Shown here piece after piece: positions 1 through 8,659 of a DNA stretch of 64,000 nucleotides (the stretch's first letter is position 1; each line of letters opens with the position of its first letter). The position numbers were made by a program, and so were the translations under genes. The stretch covers positions 372,001 to 436,000 of the forward strand of contig CBDBFZ010000003.1 in the NCBI GenBank assembly GCA_965205225.1. Direction: 5' to 3'. This DNA comes from Litorimonas sp965205225. Lineage in GTDB: Bacteria > Pseudomonadota > Alphaproteobacteria > Caulobacterales > Maricaulaceae. Under the pieces are notes generated by a model that saw only the letters and a list, made by a program, of their open reading frames with translations, was not told where the DNA came from and searched no databases.

Positions 1-910
1 CAAAGTCGCGCGATTCGACGAATTTAAGCGCAAACTGGACAGGCGTCAGACTGAGACCACGCGCCGTTCGATTGGCATCCTTCCAGGAATCGGCGGACTT
101 CTTATAATTCTCCATGAACCCATCAAACAAGGCCCCGCGGGACCCTTCTGGCGCAGTCCCGCCGTCATATTTTCCGGTCAAAACCCCCATACCGAGCGGG
201 CTATAGGCCAAAAGACCGACCTTTTCGCGCATCGCGATCTCGGCTCGGTCATAATCGAACCGGCGTGCAATCAGGGAATAGACACACTGATTGGACTGGA
301 TACGCGGCAGACCAAGCCGCTCTGCCAAGGCGACAAATTTCATCGTACCCCAGGCGCTTTCATTGGAAATACCGATATGACGGATATTGCCTGCATCGAC
401 ATGGCGTTGCAGCGCACTGAGAATATCCTCCAGCGGCACCATCTCGTCCGCATCATAATCGGTGTAGGCATACATGCCGAAGGATGACAGACCCCGGTCC
501 GGCCAGTGCAGTTGATAAAGATCGATATAATCTGTCTTCAACCGTTTGAGGCTGTGCTCGACCGCATAGTCGATTTGCGCCTGGGTGTGGCGCGTCGTTT
601 TGACAGTATCGTCCCGGGTCCAGATCATGTCGGATCGGCCAACAATCTTGGTCGCAACAACCAGATCATAGCGCTTGCCGCGTTTTTCGATCCAGTTTCC
701 GACATAGATTTCCGTCCGGCCCTGTGTTTCACGCTTGCTCGGGACAGGATACATTTCGGCCGTATCGATGAAATTGATGCCGCGCTCATCAATCGCATAG
801 TCAAGCTGCTCATGCGCCTGCGCTTCCGTGTTCTGCTGCCCCCACGTCATTGTGCCGAGGCAGACCGAAGTGACATCAATATCCGTCGTGCCGAGTTTAC
901 GCAGTTCCAT
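1..910 (-). CDS. NADP(H)-dependent aldo/keto reductase, Tas-like (3' end outside window)
   Basis: The minus-strand reading frame opens with ATG at 908-910 and runs off the left edge (about 303 residues visible, start MELRKLGTTDIDV). The (beta/alpha)8 aldo/keto reductase pattern is clear: DTAEMY near residue 50 carries the catalytic Asp and Tyr, VVATK supplies the Lys and YQLHWPDRG the His. The insert after DTAEMY and the sequence GMGVLTGKY resemble the E. coli Tas branch rather than short AKRs. The role would be NADPH-dependent reduction of a carbonyl substrate in the cytoplasm; the substrate cannot be told. It is divergent from the Bax inhibitor gene, with about 260 bp between the starts that should hold both promoters. 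Family assignment is secure, subfamily less so. Confidence 0.88.
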   Translation of the reverse strand, partial: MELRKLGTTDIDVTSVCLGTMTWGQQNTEAQAHEQLDYAIDERGINFIDTAEMYPVPSKRETQGRTEIYVGNWIEKRGKRYDLVVATKIVGRSDMIWTRDDTVKTTRHTQAQIDYAVEHSLKRLKTDYIDLYQLHWPDRGLSSFGMYAYTDYDADEMVPLEDILSALQRHVDAGNIRHIGISNESAWGTMKFVALAERLGLPRIQSNQCVYSLIARRFDYDRAEIAMREKVGLLAYSPLGMGVLTGKYDGGTAPEGSRGALFDGFMENYKKSADSWKDANRTARGLSLTPVQFALKFVESRDF

Positions 911-1169
911 GAAGAGGGTCCTGTAGATTGAAAGAAGGACGGTTTGAGCGTTGCTAGAGGATATGGGCAGGCAAGGCCATAGGTTTGCGATAATCCTTCG
1001 CCCGGTGAAGGGCGGACCTATCGCTCCTATAAGAAAATCTCTGTTCTATCCCTCGGGGGTGACACGCTTGTCATTTGTCATTGGCAATCGGCACAGATTA
1101 CGCCTATATCAAGTGCAATCAGTCTCAGCGCTTGCGCGTTGCAGGACCGTCACACTTATGGAGTCCATA

Positions 1170-1901
1170 ATGAACGAATTTAAATTTAACAGAGGCGTTA
1201 TCGGTGGTGAAACCGACACCGATGTCGGCCTGAAGAGCTTCATGCTCGGCACTTATCGGTGGATGGCTCTGGCCATGCTGGTCACAGCAGGCGTCGCCTA
1301 CTTCTTTGGCCAGTTTCTGCTGGGGAACCCACAGGTTGCAGCGGTTATCTTCAGCCCCTTTGTGCTGCTCGGTTTTGTAATCGCCATTCCGGTCCTGTTC
1401 GGCTCGGTTGGGCGCAAGCTGCCAACCATGTCGATGGGTGGTGTGGTGACATTCCTGTTCACCTTTGCCGCCTTTATGGGCGTCTTCACCTCAGCCATCG
1501 CGCTGGCCTACAATCCGATGATCGTCGCGAAGATCTTCTTCATGACGGTCGCCATGTTCGCGGCTCTGTCCCTCTTCGGCTATTCGACACAGCGTAATCT
1601 CGGGATATTCGTAAAATATGCGTTTGCGGCGTTTCTCGGCTATGTCGGGATCAACGTTCTGGGCATGTTTTTCCCGGCCCTGGCCCCAAGCGGTCCGATG
1701 GATGTAATCATCAATGTCATTGCCCTTGGCGCGATCGCCATGATTACGGCGTGGGAAACGCAAATGCTCAAGCGGGTCTATTATGGACTGACCGGTGACG
1801 GCGAAATGCTGGCGAAATATAGCGCCTTCGGCGCGGCTTCGCTGCTGCTGGCATTCATCAACATGTTCCAGATCTTGCTGGCGCTGTTCGGCAGAGACTA
1901 A
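1170..1901 (+). CDS. Bax inhibitor-1/YccA family inner-membrane protein
   Basis: This is a 243-residue protein with about seven hydrophobic segments and the late acidic/charged patch typical of BI-1/YccA proteins (sequence AWETQMLKRVYYG). The start at 1170 is chosen over an in-frame ATG at 1158 because GGAG at 1160-1163 sits six bases before it and the protein then begins MNEFKFNRGV as in relatives. Bacterial members (YccA, YbhL) interact with the FtsH protease or act as pH-sensitive leak channels; no specific role can be read here. The gene stands alone, divergent from the aldo/keto reductase. Confidence 0.9.
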   Translation: MNEFKFNRGVIGGETDTDVGLKSFMLGTYRWMALAMLVTAGVAYFFGQFLLGNPQVAAVIFSPFVLLGFVIAIPVLFGSVGRKLPTMSMGGVVTFLFTFAAFMGVFTSAIALAYNPMIVAKIFFMTVAMFAALSLFGYSTQRNLGIFVKYAFAAFLGYVGINVLGMFFPALAPSGPMDVIINVIALGAIAMITAWETQMLKRVYYGLTGDGEMLAKYSAFGAASLLLAFINMFQILLALFGRD

Positions 1902-2059
1902 GCGGTTCGGAGGTACTCTCGACCTGAAAGGGACATGGAAAACCCCGCACAAGCGGGTCTTCAGATTGCTGACAAGCCTCGTCTTTTTTGAGGTGGGGTT
2001 TTGTTTTGGGTCGGTTTTAGGTGTTGGTTTGCAAGTGTCATTCTGTCTTGGCGTCTGTG

Positions 2060-2262
2060 CGGCTCTATTTTTGTGCTTTGCTGTGAGGGCGAGGGCGGAT
2101 TCTCTTGATGTTTTGGGTTGTGGCCGCGCGTCGGCATTATTGTTTGAGATGCAGGAGGCCCCGAACGCGGGCATGGCGGTGACCGTGATGACGCTGTTTG
2201 GCATCCGCAAAGGACCGCTCAACAGTGTCCTTTCGGCGTTTATGAATGGCCTTACCTCAATC
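2060..2262 (-). pseudogene. IS1182-type transposase, C-terminal relic
   Basis: Read on the minus strand, this stretch gives HKRRKDTVERSFADAKQ followed by HGHRHARVRGL, an internal stop (at about 2150) and then TTQNIKRI. This matches the conserved C-terminal block of IS1182-family transposases (TVERSFADAKQxHGxRYAxxRGL...QCLLAAxxQNIKK). No N-terminal part is present nearby, so this is a decayed fragment. It lies in an otherwise gene-free stretch 1902-2880 between the Bax inhibitor gene and an IS3 relic. Confidence 0.6.
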
Positions 2263-2388
2263 GGTCAGGCGATTCACGTCGACTTTGTCCCGAGTGTCCT
2301 GCCAGGACATGGCGGCGGTCGATCCTGGTCCTGTTTGCCTGTGTGGTGTATGTGGGGCGTAGCGAACCGTCCTTGCATTTTTGGGATC

Positions 2389-2541
2389 AGACTTGTTGTG
2401 CCACCCATTTGCGCAAAGCCCGCGGGCTGATCCCTCCGAGGCGTGAGGCGCGCTCCGAGCTCAGCCCGCTCAACACGAGTCGTACCAATCACTCTCGATC
2501 CCGCAGTGTCTGTTTGGCATTCTTGTGGACGTTCATTCGAT
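2389..2541 (-). pseudogene. IS481-type transposase, N-terminal relic
   Basis: Minus-strand translation from an ATG at 2541 reads MNVHKNAKQTLRDRE, stop, LVRLVLSGLSSERASRLGG and ISPRALRKWV. This is the helix-turn-helix N-terminus of IS481-family transposases (MNxHKNARLT...GVSxRTVRKW). An in-frame TAG/TGA replaces a residue after RDRE and the catalytic DDE part is missing. The surrounding 2263-2388 and 2542-2880 show nothing I can identify. Confidence 0.5.
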
Positions 2542-2902
2542 CTCTCCTGAAAGGGTTGAAATTTGGTAATTCCAGCTTCCTTCATCGGGATCAACAGAAC
2601 AACATATTGAAAGATCACAGCTAGTGCGTCGGATTTTAAGTGATAGGCAATAATAGGTTCGCGTAAATCGCTGGATAAGGGTTTGGGTGCGACACACCTC
2701 CAACTCTAGTGGACCATAAACGCAAACAAAAGGAGAGTTTGGCGGTTCTGGTCGCCCAATTGGGCGGAGAGTTATGCCCGAAAGTCGGTGGCGGTCGTCA
2801 TAAACCCGCGCTTGTCAGCCTCCGTTTTGACTAAGCGATGTCCTTACCCCTTAAAACTGGATTATCTTTTACTGAGTCATTTTGCTGGAAAGGACCGTGA
2901 TT

Positions 2903-3296
2903 ATGGCAAGGAAGAGATTTTCGGATACGAATGTTATTCGGTTACGTCGCCAGATTGAAGTTGAGACGGCCACTGGAGAGGGTGTGGCGGATGTTTGTCG
3001 ATCAGCCGGTGTGAGTGACGCCACATATTATGGCTGGCGGAAGAAGTTTGGTGCGATGGAACCGTCCAAAGTCAAACGGATGAAAGAGCTTGAGAAGTGG
3101 CGTTCATCCGATTGGCTAAGAAGTATGGTCGTTACGGCTACCGCAAGATCGCCGCTCTGCTACCTATGGAAGGCTGAAGCATCCATCACCAACGTGTTGA
3201 ACGGTTATGGAGAGAAGAAGGTCTTCAGCTTCCGAAGCGTCACTAGAAACGGAAACCGTTCGCGTCTTGCGAAAATCCCGACTGTCAGATCAAGTC
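2903..3296 (+). pseudogene. IS3-family transposase (orfAB) remnant
   Basis: An ATG at 2903 opens MARKRFSDTNVIRLRRQIEV and the OrfA-type helix-turn-helix (GVADVCRSAGVSDATYYGWR). After MKELE the frame jumps: the neighbouring frame reads FIRLAKKYGRYGYRKIAALL and then ERLWREEGLQLPKRH, the start of an IS3 OrfB. The DDE catalytic domain is absent and a stop interrupts the OrfB part. The relic lies directly upstream of sdhB and probably marks the event that separated sdhB from the rest of the sdh operon. Confidence 0.75.
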
Positions 3297-3375
3297 TGAA
3301 TTTCTACAACTAAAGACTTCGGTTCTCGGGTGGATCCCGCTATAAGGCGGGGTCTACAGGGAAAAGGATGTCCAC

Positions 3376-4155
3376 ATGGTTCAGCTCACGCTGCCCAAAA
3401 ACTCTAGGATCGGCAAAGGCAAGGTCTTCAAGGCCGTGACTACCAGTGCCAATCTGCGCACATTCAAGATCTATCGGTATGATCCCTCAGATGGCGGCCA
3501 GCCGAGCTGGGGCAGCTATCAGATCGACCTGAGTGAATGCGGTCCGATGGTTCTCGACGCGCTGTTCAAGATCAAGAATGAGATTGATCCAACCCTCGCC
3601 TTCCGTCGGTCCTGCCGTGAGGGCGTCTGTGGGTCCTGCGCCATGAATATTGGCGGTCGCAACACGTTGGCCTGTACGCGCGCCATCGACGATGTGCCGG
3701 GCGGTGATGTGATGATCAGCCCTCTGCCGCATTTACCGGTCGTGCGTGATCTGGTTCCGGATCTGTCTCAATTCTATCAGCAATATGCGTCAATTGAGCC
3801 CTGGCTGCATACCACTGAAGCAGAACCAAAAGAAGAGTTCTGCCAGACACCTGAGGACCGAGAAAAACTTGACGGTTACTATGAGTGTATTCTGTGTGCG
3901 TCCTGTTCGACGTCCTGCCCGTCTTACTGGTGGAATGGTGACCGCTATCTTGGTCCTGCAGCGCTATTGCAGGCCTATCGCTGGCTGGTCGACAGCCGTG
4001 ATGACGCCACGATGGCGCGGCTCAATGAGCTGGAAGACCCGTTCAAGCTCTATCGCTGTCATACAATCATGAATTGCGCCAATGTCTGCCCCAAAGGTTT
4101 GAATCCGGCCAAGGCCATCGCCGATATCAAGAAGATGATGGTCGAACGCGCCTAA
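3376..4155 (+). CDS. sdhB: Succinate dehydrogenase iron-sulfur subunit SdhB
   Basis: This 259-residue protein has all three Fe-S cluster signatures. The [2Fe-2S] motif is SCREGVCGSCAMNIGG plus a later Cys in NTLAC; the [4Fe-4S] motif is CILCASCSTSCP; the [3Fe-4S]/[4Fe-4S] Cys set is in CHTIMNCANVCPKGLNPAKA. It transfers electrons from the FAD in SdhA to ubiquinone bound at SdhCD in complex II on the inner membrane. Length is normal and the frame intact. A purine-rich AAAAGGA lies about nine bases before the ATG. The usual partners sdhC, sdhD and sdhA are not upstream; instead there is an IS3 relic and, 1.5 kb away, the Bax inhibitor gene. Downstream is an IS427-type insertion. Confidence 0.97.
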   Translation: MVQLTLPKNSRIGKGKVFKAVTTSANLRTFKIYRYDPSDGGQPSWGSYQIDLSECGPMVLDALFKIKNEIDPTLAFRRSCREGVCGSCAMNIGGRNTLACTRAIDDVPGGDVMISPLPHLPVVRDLVPDLSQFYQQYASIEPWLHTTEAEPKEEFCQTPEDREKLDGYYECILCASCSTSCPSYWWNGDRYLGPAALLQAYRWLVDSRDDATMARLNELEDPFKLYRCHTIMNCANVCPKGLNPAKAIADIKKMMVERA

Positions 4156-4206
4156 GCGACGGTTTTATGTCAGTGATGGTTGGATCGTCCGTTGTTGACA
4201 ACCTTA

Positions 4207-5023
4207 GGTTGTAGTGAAGAATTACCTTTTGTTTTCTATAATGTTCCTTCATTTTTGCCTGGAGCGCACATATGTCTGGTTATCAGGAACTTACGGGTGA
4301 ACAATGGAGCCGTTTAAAGCCTTATTGGCCTTATTGGCCTTATTGGAGCACAGGGAAACGGGGTTGCAACGCCAATAATAGGTTTTTCATTGATGCTTTG
4401 TTGTGGATGGCCCGTTCGGGCGGGCGTTGGCGCGATTTACCCGAACGGTTCGGGCGTTTTGACAGTGTCAAACGGCGTTATTATCTCTGGGTTGAGGCCG
4501 GGGTTTTAGAAGATGTCTTTAAGGCCTTGCGCACTCACGCTGATCAAGAGTGGCTGATGATGGATGCCACAATTGTGCGGGCGCATGCCCAATCGGCCGG
4601 GGCGCGGCATAAAAAAGGGGGCCTGATGCCCATGCATTGGGGCGTTCCAGGGGGGGACGTTCCAAGGGGGGACGTTCCAAGGGCGGCCTGACGACAAAAA
4701 TACATGGGCTGACAGGTGGATTGGGTTTAGCTCCGCGCCTGATAGCAACGGGCGGGCATTGTAGCGAAATGACGCAAGCCGCCGCCTTATTGGCAGGGTT
4801 TAAGGCGGATCATGTCTTGGCGGATAAGGGCTATGATGGCCGGTGCATTATAGAAGCGGTGAATGAGAGCGGGGCTATGCCCGTTATTCCGTCCCGAAAA
4901 AATGCGCGCAAGCCAAGGCAAACTGATATGGCTTTGTATAAGGAACGTAATATTGTCGAGCGCTTCTTTGGCTATCTCAAACAGTTCCGGCGTGTGGCTA
5001 CGCGATATGACAAGCATATCCAA
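4207..5023 (+). mobile_element. IS5-family (IS427 subgroup) element, copy 1, right end deleted
   Basis: The left terminus begins GGTTGTAGTGAAGAATTA after a TTAG target and is colinear with the complete copies at 24696-25542 and 28652-29498. OrfA starts MSGYQELTGEQ at 4272; OrfB (from about 4637) reads GRSKGGLTTKIHGLT to RVATRYDKHIQ. Identity with the other copies ends at 5023, removing the last 13 codons and the right terminal repeat. It also carries local tandem expansions: CCTTATTGG three times at 4320-4346 and a GGGGGGACGTTCCAA-type unit repeated at about 4645-4685. These change OrfA and the OrfA/OrfB junction. Not expected to move on its own. Confidence 0.85.
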
Positions 5024-5567
5024 GCTCATCGGTGCCAGCAATTCCTTGCGGGCGGCCTCAGAGCTTGCGTTGCACGTTGCAACGCGGACTCGATTTCGTT
5101 CAGGGTCGAATATGCCAAGCGGGACAAGATTAAAGCTGTTATCCCGAGCAGAGCGACGGTGACGCTGATTTGCATGGATCGTATCTCATTAATGACGGCA
5201 AAGTCGGAACTTATCGCGACCGTTCCGGACATTCGCGTCAAACCGATAATCATCGCGAAACACAGACCGGCATAAATGGCTGTTATTAAACGGGTTCCGA
5301 CGATTGCGGTGAGGACAATGCCGACACAAAGGACTGTTAAGGCGGGCGTATGAATATCGCCCCTGAACATCATTGATGTCTTGGCAGCGACGCTGAAACG
5401 GGCGGCCATTCAGACGGCCGACAGAGGAAAGGCAGTGAAAAACAGGCCATACATGGTTGGTGATTTCGTCCACCATACCATAACACCTTAAGAAGGGCTA
5501 AAACCATGATGACGCATGTGTCCGCGAGGATAGGGCGCTTTATACTGAACCCGTCATATCTGATCAT
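5024..5567 (-). pseudogene. Truncated membrane sensor (N-terminal part, probably of a kinase or cyclase)
   Basis: Two minus-strand frames join to give a hydrophobic protein with several membrane spans (segments ALTVLCVGIVLTAIVG, ITAIYAGLCFAMIIGL, ISVTVALLGITALIL) followed by a polar helix, STLNEIESALQRATQ. In a shifted frame the helix continues ALEAARKELLAPMS, the kind of linker that precedes histidine-kinase or GGDEF domains. The IS427-type copy 1 cuts it at 5023/5024, so any output domain is gone. A frameshift around 5400 separates the first spans from the rest. The output domain type is inference only. Confidence 0.4.
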
Positions 5568-5750
5568 AAACTAGGTTAGATTCGTGACGAGTAGTGCCAG
5601 AAACCGAGACAGCTTAGATATATGACCCGCCCGTGAAGATGTTTTCCCACGCTCATCTCCAGATTGATCTGAAGCAAACGCTCAAACGCGTCTATACGAT
5701 GTGACCAGTTTCCGATCCCAAAGGGCTAAGCGAAAGAAGTTAAGAGGTCG

Positions 5751-6592
5751 CTACAAGCTGGTGACTATCCGGTGTAACTGCGATGTCGCCTCATCCGAAT
5801 TTTTCGGTATCGCGGCTGGCGGGATAAGGTTACCAAATGTCAGGCGAAACAGGCGATGTTTCTTGTTCAACAGCTCATGGAACAGGGTGATATCGCGCAG
5901 TTCTCCGCTTAAGCAGTGGAAAAAATAGTAAAGCAACGAGTTCTGAGCCTGAATGCGAAGAGGAATCACCGGGACACCATAATTTTTGGCGACTATCGCG
6001 GCGGATCGCTCCCATGACTGATCAACCAAGTCGTGCCAGATCATCTGGGCCAAACGTCCGGCGAGGGAAATGACGATACATTTCCCGGTTTTGATCGCTT
6101 TGCGCATCGCCACCATCGTTTCGCGCATCTTGGCGAGGTTACGCTTTTCCTGAACCCACTCAACTGGAATGATGATATCGTCTCCTTTTGGAATGACGTG
6201 AAGTGCATCCGCATTGGTAAGGAAGACATGATCGCGTCGCTGGTTGCGTATGGCCTGGAACACAGCGACTCCATCGGCGAGGCCGGTCGGGTGGTTGGCG
6301 ATGAGGATACAGACCCCCTGATGCGGGATGTTCTGAAGACCCTCGACCGCTATGCGCAGCGAAATATGACGCGCCACCATTCGAAAGGCATCGTGACCGC
6401 TCATTGGGTGAACGGCATTGGCGAGGAAGACCGCCGCATCATAGGCGAGCAGTCGATAGAGCAGGGGACGAACAGCCCGCCATAACCGCGGGCGACTGAC
6501 AAGTTTGGGGCGCGTTCGCGGATCGACTGTTCGACGATATGCACGCCGCGCGTCTTGACCGGGAGGAGGCCGCTTGGCAAGCGCTTGACCAT
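5751..6592 (-). pseudogene. PlsC-like lysophospholipid acyltransferase, frameshifted
   Basis: The intact 3' portion (5751-6404) reads from MSGHDAFRMVARHISLRIAV through the acyltransferase block LIANHPTGLADGVAV; NHPTG stands where many family members have NHxxxxD. Upstream, homologous sequence continues in frame as KLVSRPRLWRAVRPLLYRLL, but the likely start (ATG at 6590-6592, with GAGG six bases before) is in another frame that gives VHIVEQSIRERAP. One base missing from the GGGG run at 6507-6510 would restore a continuous gene of about 280 residues. The predicted role is acylation of a lysophospholipid or related lipid at the inner membrane. It is either a real pseudogene or an indel error in the assembly. 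Confidence 0.7.
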
Positions 6593-7065
6593 GAGCGGCC
6601 TCATCAATATCCTGTTTCTCTGTACCGGAAATTCGGCGCGGAGTATTCTTTCCGAGGCATTGTTGAACGATTTAGGGATGGATCGTTCCCGGGCCTATAG
6701 CGCTGGTTCTCAGCCTTTGGGAGCGCCTCACCCGGATGGGTTGGCTGAGTTATGCCGACGAGGTCCTGCGGTCGAGGGGCTACAATTCTAAAAGCTGAGA
6801 TGTGTTCTCAGAGGCTGGTTCGCCCACTTTCGATATTGTTGTCACGGTCTGCGATAGCGCTGAGGCGGAAACATGCCCGGTCTTTCACGGCCGCGGTCTA
6901 CGCGTGCATTGGTCGGCACCGGACCCTGCGCATATTAAGGATGACCGTGCCCGGCAGCAGGCATTCTCGGCTATTTATGATCTCTGCCGTTCCCGGATTG
7001 AAGTTCTTATCGCGCTTCTGGAGGCTCAGCTTATGGATCGGAACGCTGTTCAGGTCATCGCGTGA
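6591..7065 (+). pseudogene. ArsC-type low-molecular-weight phosphatase/arsenate reductase, broken
   Basis: The N-terminal part reads INILFLCTGNSARSILSEALL, with the catalytic P-loop CxGNSARS, then AYSAGSQPLGAPHPDGL. A +1 shift near 6740 is needed to continue as YADEVLRSRGYNSKS. A TGA at 6796-6798 then replaces the Trp of the family motif SKSWDxF. The remainder DIVVTVCDSAEAETCPVFHG to ALLEAQL is well preserved to the stop at 7065. The intact gene would be a thioredoxin/glutathione-dependent arsenate reductase. Its start codon overlaps the start of the divergent acyltransferase by two bases. Both neighbours are broken, suggesting the locus is no longer selected. Confidence 0.8.
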
Positions 7066-7114
7066 TAAAAAAGCCGCCTCAGTGAGATGACTTCCTGTCT
7101 AAGTTAGATGAAAC

Positions 7115-8344
7115 CTAGAGTTTCGGCGGGGTCTTGCGGCGTGCCGCTGGTTTTCGCGTTGGAGTCTTGGTGGGTGAGCCGCCAATATCCTTGGGTGGGA
7201 ACATCTTTTGCAGAACGTTTCCAGCCCAGTCGCGTCCGCCCAAGCCGAAGGCCAGTGCGCCAGCGACCGCTGTGCCAATGACCAAGGCTCCGAAGGCCGT
7301 TGGGATGATATCGCCAGCGGGGTCCAGTGAGGACAGACCCAGGAAGACAAAGATCAGGACCGCAACATAACGGAAGAATTCCGCGATGCGAGGGCTGATG
7401 ACGCCGGCCATGATCCGGGCGATGAAGTTGGCAAGGAAGACACCGATCATGATCAGAACAGCGGCTCGCAATAACTGACCACCAAAGGCCACAATATCGT
7501 TGAAGGTTTCGGACAGGAACTCGATTCCGAGGGTATCAAGTGCCGCTGTCAGGCCGAGCACGGCGATGATCAAAAAGGCTAGATTACCCGCAACAGATGA
7601 GGGTGAGACCCGGAGCCCTTGACCATCATCGACCGACATCAGCGTATTGACTGAATTGTCGAAACCCAATGTGGGCAGAAAACCTTTCAGGAAGTTGGAC
7701 ACGAACTTCCCGATGAAGATCGCAAGTCCCAGCACAATAGCGGCGCTGATCAGTTCGGGGATGAAATCCAGGAAGTCCTGCAACAGACTGCTCAACGGTA
7801 CGGAAATCTCTTTAATGTCGAGAATGCCGAGCGCGCCGATGGCAACAGGCACGATAACGAGGATAAACACCAGGGTTCCGATAGCATTGGCCAGAGATCC
7901 GGTTGACCCTGTGGCTTGATCGACCCCAAATCGAGACATGAGATTGTCGATCTGCATCGCACGCAGCGTTGTCGATGTGGCGTTCTGGGCGATCTTGGCA
8001 ATCACGAAGCCGATGCCGAATAGAAGAGCCGCGCCAATCATATTGGGCAAGAAGGCCGCTATATTGCGGAACAGGTCATCGGCCGGTTGTGCATATTCAC
8101 CCAATTTCAGGAAACTAAGGAAAGGTGGGACAAAGAACAGCAGGGTCAGCCAAAAGCCCGCGCGTCCGAGCGCATTGCCGAGATTACCGCCCGTTGTTTT
8201 GGCCTTGGCGCCAAATTGGGTCTTGTTGACGACGGTTGTCACAACCGATCGGACTATGGAGGCGATGATAAGCGCCCCGATGGCGGTAATGACGGCGGCA
8301 AGCCAGCCCGGTATTGTCGCCATGAATTCGTTTGTCTGGTCCAT
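7115..8344 (-). CDS. Conserved TM-helix repeat protein, mechanosensitive-channel related
   Basis: This is a 409-residue, strongly hydrophobic protein built from repeated segments of similar pattern (LPNMIGAALLFGIGFVIAKI, FIPELISAAIVLGLAIFIGK, LLRAAVLIMIGVFLANFIAR). Each includes the amphipathic stretch of the 'conserved TM helix' family found in CmpX/MscS-related proteins. The C-terminus ends in a basic, Pro/Thr-rich tail with KTPTRKPAARRKTPPK. The start at 8344 is preferred over an upstream in-frame ATG because GGAGGA lies at 8354-8359, nine bases away. It probably forms or modulates an ion-permeable pore in the inner membrane under osmotic stress; this is family inference. No operon partner. 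Confidence 0.8.
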   Translation of the reverse strand: MDQTNEFMATIPGWLAAVITAIGALIIASIVRSVVTTVVNKTQFGAKAKTTGGNLGNALGRAGFWLTLLFFVPPFLSFLKLGEYAQPADDLFRNIAAFLPNMIGAALLFGIGFVIAKIAQNATSTTLRAMQIDNLMSRFGVDQATGSTGSLANAIGTLVFILVIVPVAIGALGILDIKEISVPLSSLLQDFLDFIPELISAAIVLGLAIFIGKFVSNFLKGFLPTLGFDNSVNTLMSVDDGQGLRVSPSSVAGNLAFLIIAVLGLTAALDTLGIEFLSETFNDIVAFGGQLLRAAVLIMIGVFLANFIARIMAGVISPRIAEFFRYVAVLIFVFLGLSSLDPAGDIIPTAFGALVIGTAVAGALAFGLGGRDWAGNVLQKMFPPKDIGGSPTKTPTRKPAARRKTPPKL

Positions 8345-8527
8345 GTGTGAAGTTCCTCCAGTTAACGGCAAGAGCGGCATGGTTGCCGCTGACCGGCTCA
8401 ACGCGCCGGTCGTTCCTTCTGACCTTACTTTAAATTAAACGTAGCGTGAACAGGCAGGTTCTCGCGAAATAGCTATTTAGATCGAAATTGTTGACGACTC
8501 TGGTCTGAATGACCGAAAGCACGCGCC

Positions 8528-8659
8528 GTGAACCACTCACCCCAATCCGATAGGTCAACTGATTCGGTTTCGCCGATCCGGTGTCCGGTGCTGTTCTACA
8601 TGTCCGCCTGCATCGCGTTTGCTCTTCTTGGTGGTGCTGTTCTGGCACTCCTTCTATGA
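8528..8659 (+). CDS. Small single-span membrane protein coupled to zapE
   Basis: A GTG at 8528 opens a 43-residue frame: a polar N-terminus (NHSPQSDRSTDSVSPIRC) followed by one membrane helix (MSACIAFALLGGAVLALLL). The TGA stop at 8657-8659 overlaps the zapE start in an ATGA arrangement, a usual sign of translational coupling. I do not recognise the family. It could be a genuine mini-protein or a leader that sets zapE translation; the overlap and the clean helix support translation, but there is no homology evidence. Confidence 0.4.
   Translation: MNHSPQSDRSTDSVSPIRCPVLFYMSACIAFALLGGAVLALLL

Noticed and set aside
1944..1957. CCCGC-ACAA-GCGGG hairpin after the Bax inhibitor gene as a terminator
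   Set aside because: Stem is only five pairs and no T-run follows, so it is not a convincing intrinsic terminator.
1491..2222. Long minus-strand frame (243 codons) across the Bax inhibitor end and beyond
   Set aside because: Antisense shadow of the Bax inhibitor gene joined to IS relic sequence; no start signal and composition unlike a protein.
3320..3350. CCCGC-loop-GCGGG hairpin upstream of sdhB as a riboswitch
   Set aside because: A single short hairpin without conserved aptamer sequence; more likely leftover IS or terminator DNA.
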